Below the pieces are notes generated by a model that searched no databases, had not been told where the DNA came from, and saw only the letters and a program-made list of their open reading frames with translations. A program made the position numbers and the translations under genes. This document shows, piece after piece, positions 44,097 to 53,512 of a stretch of 64,000 bases of DNA; within the stretch, counting starts at the first letter, position 1, and each line of letters begins with the position of its first letter. The DNA is from Gloeocapsopsis sp. IPPAS B-1203. GTDB taxonomy: Bacteria > Cyanobacteriota > Cyanobacteriia > Cyanobacteriales > Chroococcidiopsidaceae. Where the stretch lies: NCBI RefSeq assembly GCF_002749975.1, contig NZ_PEIG01000019.1, positions 38,991-102,990 on the forward strand, read 5' to 3'.

Positions 44097-45734
44097 ATGA
44101 ATACAGCAGAATTATTAGTGCAATGCCTAGAAAACGAAGGCGTGCGCTACGTTTTTGGCTTGCCAGGAGAAGAGAATTTACATGTCTTAGAAGCACTTAA
44201 AAATTCTTCTATCCAATTTATCACCACGCGGCACGAACAAGGTGCAGCGTTCATGGCAGACGTATACGGACGCCTAACCGGAAAAGCAGGGGTATGTCTT
44301 TCGACATTAGGTCCTGGTGCAACAAATTTGATGACAGGAGTCGCTGATGCCAACTTAGACGGTGCGCCATTGGTAGCAATTACCGGACAAGTGGGAACGG
44401 ATCAAATGCACATCGAAGCCCACCAATATTTAGACTTGGTAGCAATGTTTGCTCCTGTTACTAAGTGGAATACTCAAATTGTTCGTCCTAGTAATACACC
44501 AGAAATTATTAGAAAAGCTTTTAAGCGATCGCAAAGTGAAAAACCTGGTGCAGTTCACATTGATCTACCCGAAAATATTGCTGCAATGCCCGCTACAGGT
44601 AATCCTTTAAGAACCGATAAATTAGAAAGAACCTATGCGGCATTTCACAGCATCACTGAAGCAGCAACCGTGATTTCACAAGCTACTAACCCGATTATTC
44701 TTGTCGGTAATGGAGCAATTCGTGCTGATGCAAGCGAAGCAGTAACTGAGTTTGCAACACAGCTTAACCTTCCTGTTGCTAATACATTTATGGGGAAAGG
44801 TGTGATTCCTTATCAACACCCATTGGCATTATGGTCAGTTGGATTGCAACAACGCGATTATATTAATTGTGGTTTTGATAATACCGATTTAGTGATTGCA
44901 ATTGGCTATGATTTAATTGAGTATTCCCCGAAAAAATGGAATCCCGATGGCAAAATTCCTATTATTCATATTGGGGAAACTCCTGCAGAAATTGATAGTA
45001 GTTACATTCCTACTGTTGAAGTTGTTGGTGATATTTCGGATTCATTATACGAAATTTTAAAACGAGCAGACCGCGACGACAAAGCCGATCCTTATGCTTT
45101 GGAATTACGCTCAGAAATTCGCGCAGACTATGAGCAATATGCTACTGATGATGGATTTCCTATTAAGCCACAAAAACTGATTTATGACTTACGACAGGTG
45201 ATGGGACCTGAAGATATTGTGATTTCTGATGTTGGAGCGCATAAAATGTGGATTGCTCGACATTATCATTGCGATCGCCCAAATACTTGTCTCATCTCTA
45301 ATGGGTTTGCCGCAATGGGAATTGCTATTCCTGGGGCAGTAGCAGCTAAATTAGTTTATCCTAATCGGAAAGTTGTTGCTGCAACTGGTGATGGTGGTTT
45401 TATGATGAATTGCCAGGAATTAGAAACAGCTTTGCGAGTTGGTACGCCATTCGTTACGTTGATTTTTAATGATGGCGGTTATGGGTTAATTGAGTGGAAG
45501 CAACGGAACCAATTTGGTAGATCTTCTTATGTCCATTTTGGTAATCCAGATTTCGTTAAATTAGCTGAAAGTATGGGACTAAAAGGCTATCGTGTAGAAG
45601 CAACAACTGATTTCATTCCTATTTTGAAAACAGCTTTAGCTCAGGATGTACCTGCAGTCATTGATTGTCCGGTTGACTATCAGGAAAACTATCGGTTTAC
45701 ACAACGATCTGGTGATTTGAATTGTATTGTGTAG
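44097..45734 (+). CDS. ThDP-dependent 2-oxoglutarate decarboxylase (acetolactate synthase-like)
   Basis: This 545-residue ThDP enzyme decarboxylates 2-oxoglutarate to succinic semialdehyde in the cyanobacterial TCA bypass. Motifs are the catalytic Glu in TTRHEQGAAFMADVYGR (near residue 47), PGATNLMTGVADANLDGAPL and the ThDP/Mg site ATGDGGFMMNCQELETALRV ending in LIFNDGGYGLIEWKQ. It is annotated as acetolactate synthase in many genomes. The 545-aa length and the preceding succinate-semialdehyde dehydrogenase gene support decarboxylase function instead. AGGAGGAAATTTCA precedes ATG 44097, an excellent ribosome binding site. Confidence 0.88.
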   Translation: MNTAELLVQCLENEGVRYVFGLPGEENLHVLEALKNSSIQFITTRHEQGAAFMADVYGRLTGKAGVCLSTLGPGATNLMTGVADANLDGAPLVAITGQVGTDQMHIEAHQYLDLVAMFAPVTKWNTQIVRPSNTPEIIRKAFKRSQSEKPGAVHIDLPENIAAMPATGNPLRTDKLERTYAAFHSITEAATVISQATNPIILVGNGAIRADASEAVTEFATQLNLPVANTFMGKGVIPYQHPLALWSVGLQQRDYINCGFDNTDLVIAIGYDLIEYSPKKWNPDGKIPIIHIGETPAEIDSSYIPTVEVVGDISDSLYEILKRADRDDKADPYALELRSEIRADYEQYATDDGFPIKPQKLIYDLRQVMGPEDIVISDVGAHKMWIARHYHCDRPNTCLISNGFAAMGIAIPGAVAAKLVYPNRKVVAATGDGGFMMNCQELETALRVGTPFVTLIFNDGGYGLIEWKQRNQFGRSSYVHFGNPDFVKLAESMGLKGYRVEATTDFIPILKTALAQDVPAVIDCPVDYQENYRFTQRSGDLNCIV

Positions 45735-45973
45735 GAATTTAGCGGAGGGTGAACAGACTAGTTCAGATGCAGAGAACACAGAGGAATAAAGAGAGTCTTC
45801 TGGTATTGGCTATATGTTTTTGCTGTAGTTAACGAGCATTAATTAAGCAAAAGTATTTTTTAATACATTTTCTCGGATAAGTTTGTATCAAAAATAAAGC
45901 CGATAAGTAAAAATGTAGGCAACAAAATTGTGCAATTTGTTGTTTAGGAAGGCTTTGTGGATGGTGTGGGCAA

Positions 45974-47167
45974 ATGAGAAATAATGTAGGGTTGCGGTTT
46001 GAGATCAAAAGAGTCCTAGAAAGATTAGTTCATAAATGGCAGGTAGTAGGAGTTGTCGCAGGAATAGGGTTACTTTTGTGTAGTTTGAGTGGGATAGCTT
46101 GGTCTTCACCTACAGCTACACCCTTACGAACGCATCGCATTATGTCTACTCCGGAAAATGTAATCTGGGGAGAATTATTTAAGCCTGACTCTCGTCCGAT
46201 CGCGCGGGTGCGTTCAGGCGATCGCATCATCATGCAAACGGTGTCGCATGAAGGAATATTACCCGATCAAGGAGATACTGCTGCCTTTTTTAATCAAGGT
46301 GGAATTCCGCAAAGTACCAAAAGTAGAGTGACTCAAAATAAGATTTTACCAGACCAACTTAAAGTCAAATCTGCAGTCAAGAAAACAGGTCCTGGTCCTC
46401 ACGTCATTACAGGTCCAATTTATGTAGAAGGTGCGCAACCAGGAGATACTTTAGAAATCAAAACGCTGGCAATTGACTACCGCGTTCCTTACGGTGTCAT
46501 TTCTAACCGTCACAGTAGAGGCGCACTACCTGGAGAATATCCCCTAAATAATGCTCCGATTTATTCGCGAGTAATCCCTTTAGATATTAAGCGTGAAATA
46601 GGGATTTTTCAGCCAGAAAACAACTTGCCTCCAATTCAACTCCCCCTAGATCCTTTTATGGGTATTATGGGCGTCGTTCCTGCTGATCGAGAAGAAGCTG
46701 TAAACTCTGTACCCCCAGGTAACTACGGTGGCAATATTGACATCAAGTTGCTTGGTCGTGGTTCGAGTTTATATTTACCAGTTCAAGTACCTGGAGCTTT
46801 ATTTTATGCAGGAGATCCCCACTGCGTGCAAGCTAATGGGGAAGTCGCTTTAACTGCAATTGAATGTTCTTTAACTCCCACATTTGAACTTGTCTTACAT
46901 AAAAACATGAAATTGAATGCACCAATGGGAGAAACTAAAGATGCTTGGATTGCAGTTGGATTGGATGAAGATTTAAATGAGGCAATGAAAAAATCTGTCC
47001 GCGAATATTTAGACATTGCTAATAGTAAGTATGGTATAACAAAGCAAGATGCTTTATTAATTGGTAGTGCAGCAATTGACTTTGAAGTTTCACAAGTTGT
47101 TGATATTGTGAAGGGTATTCATGGCGTCGTTCCTAAAGAACTATTTCGCGATGTTAAACCTAAATAG
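45974..47167 (+). CDS. acetamidase/formamidase family protein, exported or membrane-anchored
   Basis: This 397-residue FmdA/AmdA-family protein has an N-terminal basic stretch and hydrophobic helix (about 22-43, VVGVVAGIGLLLCSLSGIAW), suggesting export. The amidase fold shows GPGPHVITGPIYVEGAQPGD, LPLDPFMGIMGVVP, PPGNYGGNIDIKLLGRGSSL, PGALFYAGDPHCVQANGEVA and GSAAIDFEVSQVVD near the end. Family enzymes hydrolyse formamide or short amides to ammonia; the substrate here is inferred, and export is unusual for nitrogen scavenging from the cytoplasm. A 239-bp gap separates it from the decarboxylase gene. Confidence 0.85.
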   Translation: MRNNVGLRFEIKRVLERLVHKWQVVGVVAGIGLLLCSLSGIAWSSPTATPLRTHRIMSTPENVIWGELFKPDSRPIARVRSGDRIIMQTVSHEGILPDQGDTAAFFNQGGIPQSTKSRVTQNKILPDQLKVKSAVKKTGPGPHVITGPIYVEGAQPGDTLEIKTLAIDYRVPYGVISNRHSRGALPGEYPLNNAPIYSRVIPLDIKREIGIFQPENNLPPIQLPLDPFMGIMGVVPADREEAVNSVPPGNYGGNIDIKLLGRGSSLYLPVQVPGALFYAGDPHCVQANGEVALTAIECSLTPTFELVLHKNMKLNAPMGETKDAWIAVGLDEDLNEAMKKSVREYLDIANSKYGITKQDALLIGSAAIDFEVSQVVDIVKGIHGVVPKELFRDVKPK

Positions 47168-47327
47168 TTAACTAAGGTATATCTTGTCTCCTTTTTAAGG
47201 CAAGGGCTGTATTTGAATAATCGTTTATGTTCTCATGTATAGTAGAATACGACTTGGTTAAATGGCATCAAGTAAAAGCCTACTCAACAACAGCAGTATT
47301 ATCTTGGCTTAAGCGTTATTAATTTCC

Positions 47328-47364
47328 ATCACACCTTTCTTAGTTCATAGACTAGAGGTGTGAT
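47328..47364 (+). promoter_or_regulatory. strong hairpin between amidase-like and hypothetical genes
   Basis: ATCACACCT (47328-47336) and AGGTGTGAT (47356-47364) pair perfectly. The inner segments CTTAGT and ACTAG can extend the stem. TTTCTTGTATTG follows, so it could be an intrinsic terminator 160 bp after the amidase-like gene or a 5' leader hairpin 47 nt before the next start. Confidence 0.5.
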
Positions 47365-47411
47365 TTCTTGTATTGTTTGTTTAGTATTTATACTGTTGTA
47401 AAGAGAATAAG

Positions 47412-47726
47412 ATGCCTAATGACACGGAAATAAACATTGTCGAAGCAGCTTCTCCAACAAATGATAGTGCTAAAGAAGTATTAGTCGAAATTTTGCTCAA
47501 TGGGGGATTTCGGTATCAAATTAAAGTCAAATCGGATAATCCATTACTTCGTAGCTTGATTGCAGCTTTCCTAGCGCGAACCCAAGGAAAACAAGACAGC
47601 TTTTTATTTCAAATTCCAATTGAAGAAAATAAATCGAGTCTTTGCTTCACTAGCGATCATCTTGTAGGATTGATCACACAGCCGCCAATTCTACTACGCA
47701 GAAAGCAGGAATTAGAAATTGAATAA
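47412..47726 (+). CDS. conserved hypothetical protein (104 aa)
   Basis: This 104-residue soluble protein includes KEVLVEILLNGGFRYQIKVK, NPLLRSLIAAFLARTQGKQ, FLFQIPIEENKSSLCFTSDH and LVGLITQPPILLRRKQELEI. The alternating hydrophobic pattern suggests a small beta-rich domain. I do not recognise a family with certainty. ATG 47412 follows AGAGAATAAG, giving a usable ribosome binding site. It precedes xthA by 72 bp on the same strand. Confidence 0.65.
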   Translation: MPNDTEINIVEAASPTNDSAKEVLVEILLNGGFRYQIKVKSDNPLLRSLIAAFLARTQGKQDSFLFQIPIEENKSSLCFTSDHLVGLITQPPILLRRKQELEIE

Positions 47727-47798
47727 TCTGTAATCTAGTCCCAATGGTGTGGCAGACTAATAGGCTAAAGATAGCTCGTGCTTATTGCAAATTACTTG

Positions 47799-48620
47799 AT
47801 GCAAATTGCCACTTGGAACGTTAACTCAATCCGGACTCGTCAAGAACACGTTGTTGCTTGGTTGCAGCAAAACCCCCTTGATGTACTGTGTTTGCAAGAA
47901 ACTAAAGTTGTTGATGCAGATTTTCCGCGATCGCCTTTTGAGCAACTCAACTATCACGTTTATGTCTCAGGGCAAAAATCTTATAATGGTGTGGCGATTC
48001 TCAGTCGTTCCCCTTTAACTGATGTCAGTACAGGTTTTACACCAATTTTAGGCGAGGCGATTGAGCAAAGCCCAGCGTCGGAGGCGATCGCCACTTCACT
48101 TTCAGAAATTGATACGCAAAAACGCCTGATTACTGGTGTCATTGCAGGTATTCGCATTATTAACCTCTACGTACCAAATGGTGCAGCGGTAGGTAGTGAA
48201 AAATATGAATACAAATTGCGCTGGTTGCAAGTGTTGCGCGAATACTTGCAGTCACTTTTAGTTGGATCGGCTAATATTTGTATTTGTGGTGACTTCAATA
48301 TTGCACTCGAAGACTGCGATCTGCACGACCCTGTTAATCTTACAGGAAATATTATGGCATCAGAACTAGAGCGGCAAGCACTGCGTGAAATCTTAGCACT
48401 AGGCTTTAGTGATGCTTTTCGTAAGTTTACTTCTGAAGCAGGACACTATAGTTGGTGGGACTATCGCGGTGGAGCTTTTCGGCGTAACTTAGGTTGGAGA
48501 ATCGACCATCATTATCTCACTGCTGATCTATACAAACAAGCAAAAAGCTGCTTTATTGATATCACGCCACGAAAGTTATCCAAACCGAGCGATCATGCTC
48601 CCGTAGTTGTTGAAGTTTAA
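47799..48620 (+). CDS. xthA: exodeoxyribonuclease III / AP endonuclease
   Basis: This 273-residue EEP-superfamily nuclease repairs abasic sites. Conserved features are MQIATWNVNSIRTRQEHVVA (Asn), CLQETKVVDADFP (catalytic Glu), NLYVPNGAAVGSEKYEYKL, CGDFNIALEDCDLH, YSWWDYRGGAFRRNLGWRID and KPSDHAPVVVEV (catalytic Asp-His). A longer frame begins at GTG 47778, but the family starts at the MxIATWN strand, so ATG 47799 is preferred. Confidence 0.94.
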   Translation: MQIATWNVNSIRTRQEHVVAWLQQNPLDVLCLQETKVVDADFPRSPFEQLNYHVYVSGQKSYNGVAILSRSPLTDVSTGFTPILGEAIEQSPASEAIATSLSEIDTQKRLITGVIAGIRIINLYVPNGAAVGSEKYEYKLRWLQVLREYLQSLLVGSANICICGDFNIALEDCDLHDPVNLTGNIMASELERQALREILALGFSDAFRKFTSEAGHYSWWDYRGGAFRRNLGWRIDHHYLTADLYKQAKSCFIDITPRKLSKPSDHAPVVVEV

Positions 48621-48695
48621 ATTTTAGCTTTTAAATTTGAGATTAAGCTTGCAGGTGAGTATCTATTATCCAAAATCTTCAGGGAAAATGCGGCT

Positions 48696-49571
48696 ATGTT
48701 TCTAGTCACAGGAGCAACAGGACAAATTGGTCGAAGAGTGGTACGATTGCTGCGACAACAAGAACTACCCGTACGTGCTTTTGTCCGCCTCAATTCTCGC
48801 TACGGTGAGTTAGAACACCGAGGTGCAGAAATTTTTATTGGTGACTTGCGCCAAGAAAAAGATATTCAAAAAGCTTGTCAAGGAGTGCAGTACATCATCA
48901 GCACTCATGGTTCAGATGGCGATCCTCTGGCGCTTGATTATCGTGCCAATATTGAGTTGATTGATCATGCCCTAGCACAACAAGGAAGGCATTTTGTGTT
49001 TATTTCGGTGTTAGGTGCAGATCGCGGCTACGAAGATGCTCCTACATTTAAAGCAAAACGAGCAGTAGAACAATATCTTCAAAGCAGTGGTTTAAATTAT
49101 ACAATTTTTCGCCCTGCTGGATTGTCCTCAAATCTGCTCTCGCTTGCAGAACGATTTCGCCAAACAAGAATGTATTTATTAATTGGCGATCCCAAAAACC
49201 GCACATCAATTGTTAGTACAGACGATTTAGCCCAAATGGTAGTAAATTCGATTTCAGTTTTTGGAGCAAAAAACCAAGTTTTATCAGTAGGAGGACCAGA
49301 AATTTTACACAGGGAAGACATTCCCCGCATTTTTGGTCGCGTTTTTAATCAAGAGCCTATTATTATTAATTCACCTTTATTAGTTGTTGATGGTTTGCGG
49401 ACAGTATTAGGATTGTTAAATCCTTCAGTGCAAAAAACTCTGGGTACTTTCCGTACTTTACTTGCTAACGAGTTTTTCTGTACGCATGATGAAATTGCAC
49501 ACTTGGAGTCAGTATTTAATTTAAAACTAGAAACTTTGGAAAGTTTCTTAAGGCGCTATTTAGCAGTTTAA
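48696..49571 (+). CDS. NAD(P)-binding atypical SDR (NmrA-like)
   Basis: This 291-residue Rossmann protein begins MFLVTGATGQIGRRVVRLLR, with GATGQIG as the dinucleotide-binding motif. It shows FVFISVLGADRGYEDAPTFK, YTIFRPAGLSSNL and STDDLAQMVVNS, typical of atypical SDRs of the NmrA/Ycf39-like class. The catalytic YxxxK is replaced by FKAKRAVEQYL, so it may be a sensor or chaperone rather than a dehydrogenase; that is inference. It is followed 17 bp later by mobA, so the two are probably co-transcribed. Confidence 0.83.
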   Translation: MFLVTGATGQIGRRVVRLLRQQELPVRAFVRLNSRYGELEHRGAEIFIGDLRQEKDIQKACQGVQYIISTHGSDGDPLALDYRANIELIDHALAQQGRHFVFISVLGADRGYEDAPTFKAKRAVEQYLQSSGLNYTIFRPAGLSSNLLSLAERFRQTRMYLLIGDPKNRTSIVSTDDLAQMVVNSISVFGAKNQVLSVGGPEILHREDIPRIFGRVFNQEPIIINSPLLVVDGLRTVLGLLNPSVQKTLGTFRTLLANEFFCTHDEIAHLESVFNLKLETLESFLRRYLAV

Positions 49572-49588
49572 AATAATCCATTAAATCG

Positions 49589-50257
49589 ATGACGGATAAT
49601 GTCGATGCCAACTTAAAATCATCGAAGCTAAGTGCAATTGTCTTAGCTGGCGGAAAAAGTTCGCGCATGGGTAAAGATAAAGCCTTGATCCTCGTTCAGG
49701 GTGTCCCGTTGTTGCAATTAATCTGTGATATTGCTGGTACTTTATGCAACGTAGTCTATGTGGTGACACCAACACCAGAAAACTATCAGCATTTATTCAA
49801 ACATTACCAATTTGTTCGTGAAGTACCGCTGCTTCAAGAAACTGTAGGTAACTCGTCTTCAACCAAAATAACTTTACCGTTACCGCATGGTCCATTAGTT
49901 GGGTTTGCTCAAGGGCTTGCTGTCGTGCAAACTGAGTGGGTTTTGTTACTGGCTTGCGATTTACCAAAATTGCAAGTCGAAGTGTTACAAGACTGGGCAA
50001 GAGAACTAGAAAATATTCCTCAAAATGCGATCGCTGCTTTACCTCGTCATGCAAAAGGCTGGGAACCTTTATGTGGCTTCTACCGCCGTAGTTGTTTACC
50101 TCTGTTAAATGATTTTATTGCCCAAGGAGGGCGATCGTTTCAAGCTTGGTTAGCGCAACACTACGTCCATATCTTACCTGTACCATCAGTAGAAATGCTT
50201 TTTAACTGCAATACACCCGATGATTTAGCTTTTGTCATCGACGATAAACAGTCATAG
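49589..50257 (+). CDS. mobA: molybdenum cofactor guanylyltransferase
   Basis: The 222-residue MobA enzyme attaches GMP to molybdopterin. The signature LAGGKSSRMGKDKALILVQG at about 20-39 binds GTP, LLACDLPKLQ supplies the metal-binding Asp, and the C-terminal FNCNTPDDLAFV is typical. The insert QETVGNSSSTKITLPLPHG before PLVG is longer than usual. It is downstream of the SDR gene, and its 3' end runs to 10 bp before the start of the PH-domain gene. Cyanobacteria use Mo cofactor mainly for nitrate reductase, which is not in the window. Confidence 0.9.
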   Translation: MTDNVDANLKSSKLSAIVLAGGKSSRMGKDKALILVQGVPLLQLICDIAGTLCNVVYVVTPTPENYQHLFKHYQFVREVPLLQETVGNSSSTKITLPLPHGPLVGFAQGLAVVQTEWVLLLACDLPKLQVEVLQDWARELENIPQNAIAALPRHAKGWEPLCGFYRRSCLPLLNDFIAQGGRSFQAWLAQHYVHILPVPSVEMLFNCNTPDDLAFVIDDKQS

Positions 50258-50267
50258 GAGTAGAAGC

Positions 50268-50765
50268 ATGAATGAAGTATTTAAGGCGCCTTGGGCGATA
50301 TCGCTTATTGCTATCACCACGGTAATTTCTGCACTGCTACTGGGAGTTATTTTAGTTGGGCTGTTGACTGGTCCTCGTAGTGATATTGCATGGATAGTGG
50401 CGATGGTTGTGATTCCTTTGGTGATTCTGTTGACGTCTGTGTTCTTTAGTATTCGTGGCTATGCGATCGCCGACGATACGCTTTATATTCAGCGCATTGG
50501 TTGGAACACCAAAATTGATTTAAGGAACTTAACTTCTGCTGATGTAGATCCACAAGCAATGCGAAACTCACTACGTAAGTGGGGAAATGGTGGGTTATTT
50601 AGTTACTCTGGAAAGTTTTACAACCGGAAATTGGGCAATTACCAAGCTTATGCGACAGACCCGAGTAAAGCAGTAGTTCTGAAGTTGCGCGATCGCACAA
50701 TTGTTGTTACTCCAGAACATCCAGAAAGATTTGTATCTCAGGTTTTAGCGATATCTAGTAAATAG
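50268..50765 (+). CDS. membrane protein with PH-like domain
   Basis: This 165-residue protein has two transmembrane helices (about 7-32 and 38-60) and a C-terminal bacterial PH-like domain (ISIRGYAIADDTLYIQRIG as IRGYAIADDTLYIQRIG, IDLRNLTSADVDPQAM and VLKLRDRTIVVTPEHPERFV). I chose ATG 50268 rather than the longer frame from 50232 because AGGAG lies 7 nt upstream and the extra residues are inside mobA. The family assignment is by pattern. Function unknown. Confidence 0.75.
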   Translation: MNEVFKAPWAISLIAITTVISALLLGVILVGLLTGPRSDIAWIVAMVVIPLVILLTSVFFSIRGYAIADDTLYIQRIGWNTKIDLRNLTSADVDPQAMRNSLRKWGNGGLFSYSGKFYNRKLGNYQAYATDPSKAVVLKLRDRTIVVTPEHPERFVSQVLAISSK

Positions 50766-51068
50766 TGTTGTTCTAAACTCTCGTCATTTAGTACATATTC
50801 ACTATCAAACTCAAGCATTGAAGAACAAAGGAAAAGCAACATGTATAGATCTAATTTAGCTATACATAATATTCCATTTACAGATTAATAATTAGCTGTC
50901 TATAAACCTAAATGAATTCCTCCTCGTTTTGCGAATACTCTATTCAAAATAGAGTAGGGAAAACGCGCTATAAATATGTGTAAAAACCGCTCTAGTTATC
51001 GTTTCAAAGTAAAGTTTTATTGAAGGATAATAGATGTATGTGAAAAAAAGATTATTTGATTAAATTAA
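50766..51068. other. 303-bp intergenic region with a 15-codon ORF
   Basis: A very small frame at 50841-50888 (starting MYRSNLAIHN) is preceded by AAAGGAAAAGC. It could be a leader peptide or chance. Two CRISPR-unrelated AT-rich stretches follow. No terminator after the PH-domain gene is evident. Confidence 0.35.
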
Positions 51069-51425
51069 ATGAGAATACAATCATCAGTATTAGTACATCT
51101 TGGCTTTGGAAAATACGTGCGATCAGATCAAGTAACAGCAGTTATTCCTATTGAAGAAGAACGCGGACCAGGACGACGTACGTTTATACATCTCCAAGGA
51201 CAAACAGATCCTATTGTTGCTTCTCGTGCTGAAGACTCAATCGTCCGCGACTTAGTACAAGAACCGCGTGAAGTCACTCAATCACGTCAACAGCAAGAGA
51301 TTTTACACGATTTACTTATGGATTTAAGTAATGTCAATCCAACAGTACGTAGAATTGCTCGTGACGAGGGTGGACTTGACTTAGAACGCTTAGAACAGCG
51401 AATTCGCGAGGTTGTAGAAGAGTAG
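51069..51425 (+). CDS. possible RemA/DUF370-like protein with C-terminal extension
   Basis: This 118-residue protein begins MRIQSSVLVHLGFGKYVRSD, followed by QVTAVIPIEEERGPGRRTFI and DPIVASRAEDSIVRDL. This faintly resembles the DUF370 core of the biofilm regulators RemA/RemB. A helical, charged C-terminal part (about 70-118) lacks a known match. The resemblance is weak, so I treat it as a hypothesis. It ends just before a strong intrinsic terminator. The ATG at 51069 has no clear ribosome binding site. Confidence 0.5.
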   Translation: MRIQSSVLVHLGFGKYVRSDQVTAVIPIEEERGPGRRTFIHLQGQTDPIVASRAEDSIVRDLVQEPREVTQSRQQQEILHDLLMDLSNVNPTVRRIARDEGGLDLERLEQRIREVVEE

Positions 51426-51432
51426 TCATACT

Positions 51433-51460
51433 AGGGATGCTAGTTATAGCATCCCTGTTT
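51433..51460 (+). terminator. intrinsic terminator
   Basis: A 10-bp perfect stem (AGGGATGCTA at 51433-51442, TAGCATCCCT at 51447-51456) with a GTTA loop is followed by GTTTAGTTT. It lies 7 bp after the preceding stop codon. Confidence 0.9.
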
Positions 51461-51809
51461 AGTTTAAACTTTAAATTAATTGATTTAGCTAGCTGGGGCT
51501 ATGAATCATAGATGCTCAGCGATTGAAGTTGGTGCTACTTAAACAAAGTGTTAAGAGTTTTGAATTTTGAGTTTTGAGTTCTAAATTGTGTTTGCGCAGC
51601 GTGCCGGAGGCAATTATTTTGAGTTTTGTTCGCGTCAGCGTGCCGGAGGCAATCATTAAAAGAATTTTCTTAACTCAACACTTCACGACTCTAAATTGGT
51701 GGATGAGGTTTGTTTAGCTGCGAATTTATGCGCCAAGCACTCAAATTTCCAAGAAATTGTCAATCATTACCCTGATAATGAATAGAGTTTAGTATCAGAG
51801 TAAATTATT
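51461..51809. repeat. intergenic region with repeated CAGCGTGCCGGAGGCAAT and heptamers
   Basis: Two copies of the 18-mer CAGCGTGCCGGAGGCAAT lie at 51597-51614 and 51636-51653. Between and before them are GTTTTGA heptamers (around 51555-51580 and 51619-51629). These are dispersed intergenic repeats; no gene is seen. Confidence 0.7.
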
Positions 51810-53288
51810 ATGAGTAGTGCCACTGTTCTCCAAAACTACATTAATGGCGAATGGTGTGAGTCTAGTGCTACTACGTATTTGGATGTAACTAACCCTGCAA
51901 CAGCGGAAATACTGGCTAAGGTTCCCATAGGAATAGTAGCAGACGTAGAACAAGCAGCAACAGCAGCAGCCGCAGCATTTAACACCTGGCGTCGCACTCC
52001 ACCTGGAGAACGAGTGCAGTATTTATTTAAACTTAAAGCACTGTTAGAAGAGAACTTTGAGGACTTAGCTACAACAATTACGCAAGAGTGCGGTAAAACT
52101 TTAGCAGAATCAAAAGGGGAACTGCAACGAGCAATTGAAAATGTAGAAGTTGCCTGCGGAATTCCAATTTTGATGCAAGGCTACAACTCGGAAGATATCG
52201 CGAAAGGCATTGATGAAATTTTAATTCGACAACCCGTAGGAGTCGCAGCAGTTATTGCACCGTTTAACTTTCCAGGGATGATTCCCTTTTGGTTTATGCC
52301 GTATGCGATCGCCTGCGGTAACACTTACATTATCAAGCCCTCGGAGAAAGTGCCACTAACAATGCAAAAAGTGATGCAGCTTTTGGCACAAACAGGATTA
52401 CCAAAAGGCGTCGTTAATCTCGTTAATGGTGCTAAAGAAGTTGTCGATGCAATTCTCGATCATCCTGCGATTCGTGCAATTAGCTTTGTCGGTTCAACTC
52501 CGGTAGCGCGTTATGTTTACAGTCGAGCAACAGCAAATGGTAAACGCGCTCAATGTCAAGGTGGGGCTAAAAATCCGGTGATTGTATTACCTGATGCGGA
52601 TATGGCAATGACAACTCGTATTGTTGCTGATAGTGCCTTTGGCTGTGCTGGACAGCGTTGTCTAGCGGCTTCTCTTGCAGTGACAGTTGGAGAAGCACGT
52701 CAAACCTTTACCGAAGCGATCGCTAATGTTGCTACGACTCGCGTTGTTGGTTACGGTTTAGATGACGGCGTACAAATGGGACCTGTAATTACAGCAGAAA
52801 GTCAAGCTAGAATAGAGCAATTGATTCAGCAGGGAATTGCCGAAGGTGCCAAGCCACTAGTTGATGGTCGGCAGACAAAAATTGCTGACTACCCTGAAGG
52901 TTATTTTATTCGCCCAACGCTACTCCAGAATATCGAGCCTACAAGTACAATCGCCCAAACTGAGGTTTTTGGTCCTGTATTAGGGTTAATTCATCTTGAT
53001 ACAGTTGATAATGCGATCGCCTTTGTAAACAGCGGTCAATACGGCAATATGGCGTGTTTGTTTACCTCAAGTGGCGCTGCTGCACGCAAATTTCGCTACG
53101 AAGCTGAAGTTGGCAATATTGGTATTAACATTGGCGTTGCTGCACCGATGGCTTTCTTTCCCTTTAGTGGTTGGAAGGAAAGTTTCTTTGGCGATTTGCA
53201 CGGACAAGGACACCACGCCGTTGAATTTTTTACCCAAACGAAAGTTATTGTTGAGCGCTGGTTTCAAGATTGGTCAAGACAATTTTAG
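51810..53288 (+). CDS. mmsA: CoA-acylating methylmalonate-semialdehyde dehydrogenase
   Basis: This 492-residue aldehyde dehydrogenase of the MmsA subgroup converts methylmalonate or malonate semialdehyde to propionyl-CoA or acetyl-CoA. Motifs are the N-terminal [58 protein letters not shown] and the catalytic Cys in [13 protein letters not shown], followed later by EVFGPVLGL. The pattern [15 protein letters not shown] is characteristic of MmsA. No other valine-degradation gene is adjacent, so the pathway is unclear. Start ATG at 51810. Confidence 0.88.
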   Translation: MSSATVLQNYINGEWCESSATTYLDVTNPATAEILAKVPIGIVADVEQAATAAAAAFNTWRRTPPGERVQYLFKLKALLEENFEDLATTITQECGKTLAESKGELQRAIENVEVACGIPILMQGYNSEDIAKGIDEILIRQPVGVAAVIAPFNFPGMIPFWFMPYAIACGNTYIIKPSEKVPLTMQKVMQLLAQTGLPKGVVNLVNGAKEVVDAILDHPAIRAISFVGSTPVARYVYSRATANGKRAQCQGGAKNPVIVLPDADMAMTTRIVADSAFGCAGQRCLAASLAVTVGEARQTFTEAIANVATTRVVGYGLDDGVQMGPVITAESQARIEQLIQQGIAEGAKPLVDGRQTKIADYPEGYFIRPTLLQNIEPTSTIAQTEVFGPVLGLIHLDTVDNAIAFVNSGQYGNMACLFTSSGAAARKFRYEAEVGNIGINIGVAAPMAFFPFSGWKESFFGDLHGQGHHAVEFFTQTKVIVERWFQDWSRQF

Positions 53289-53316
53289 CTCGTTTTCTCT
53301 AAAGCTTATATATAAG

Positions 53317-53512
53317 TGCCTGGCAAATGAATTCGTGGCTAATAAACAAAGTCCACCTGCGTGGACTACACATAAACCTTAAACTCTTGAGAATGCCTGG
53401 CGAATGAATTCGCGGCTAATAAACAAAGTCCACCTGCGTGGACTACACATAAACCTTAAACTCTTGAGTGTGCGTAGGCACACTTAACTTATGTAGCCCC
53501 GACGACTTCAGT
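53317..53512. repeat. tandem pair of 77-bp palindromic (REP-like) units plus hairpins
   Basis: Two 77-bp units (53317-53393 and 53394-53470) are nearly identical. Each contains a GCGAATGAATTCGC-type palindrome (degenerate in unit 1) and a perfect AGTCCAC/GTGGACT hairpin with a CTGC loop. GTGTGC/GCACAC follows at 53468-53483, and GACTTCAGTC at the end reaches the stop codon of the minus-strand DUF1499 gene. Related hairpins occur at 57431-57537 and the palindrome at 7437. Confidence 0.85.

Noticed and set aside
50841..50888. 15-codon ORF (MYRSNLAIHN...) with a purine-rich upstream site
   Set aside because: Too short to support as a gene on sequence alone; recorded under the intergenic entry.
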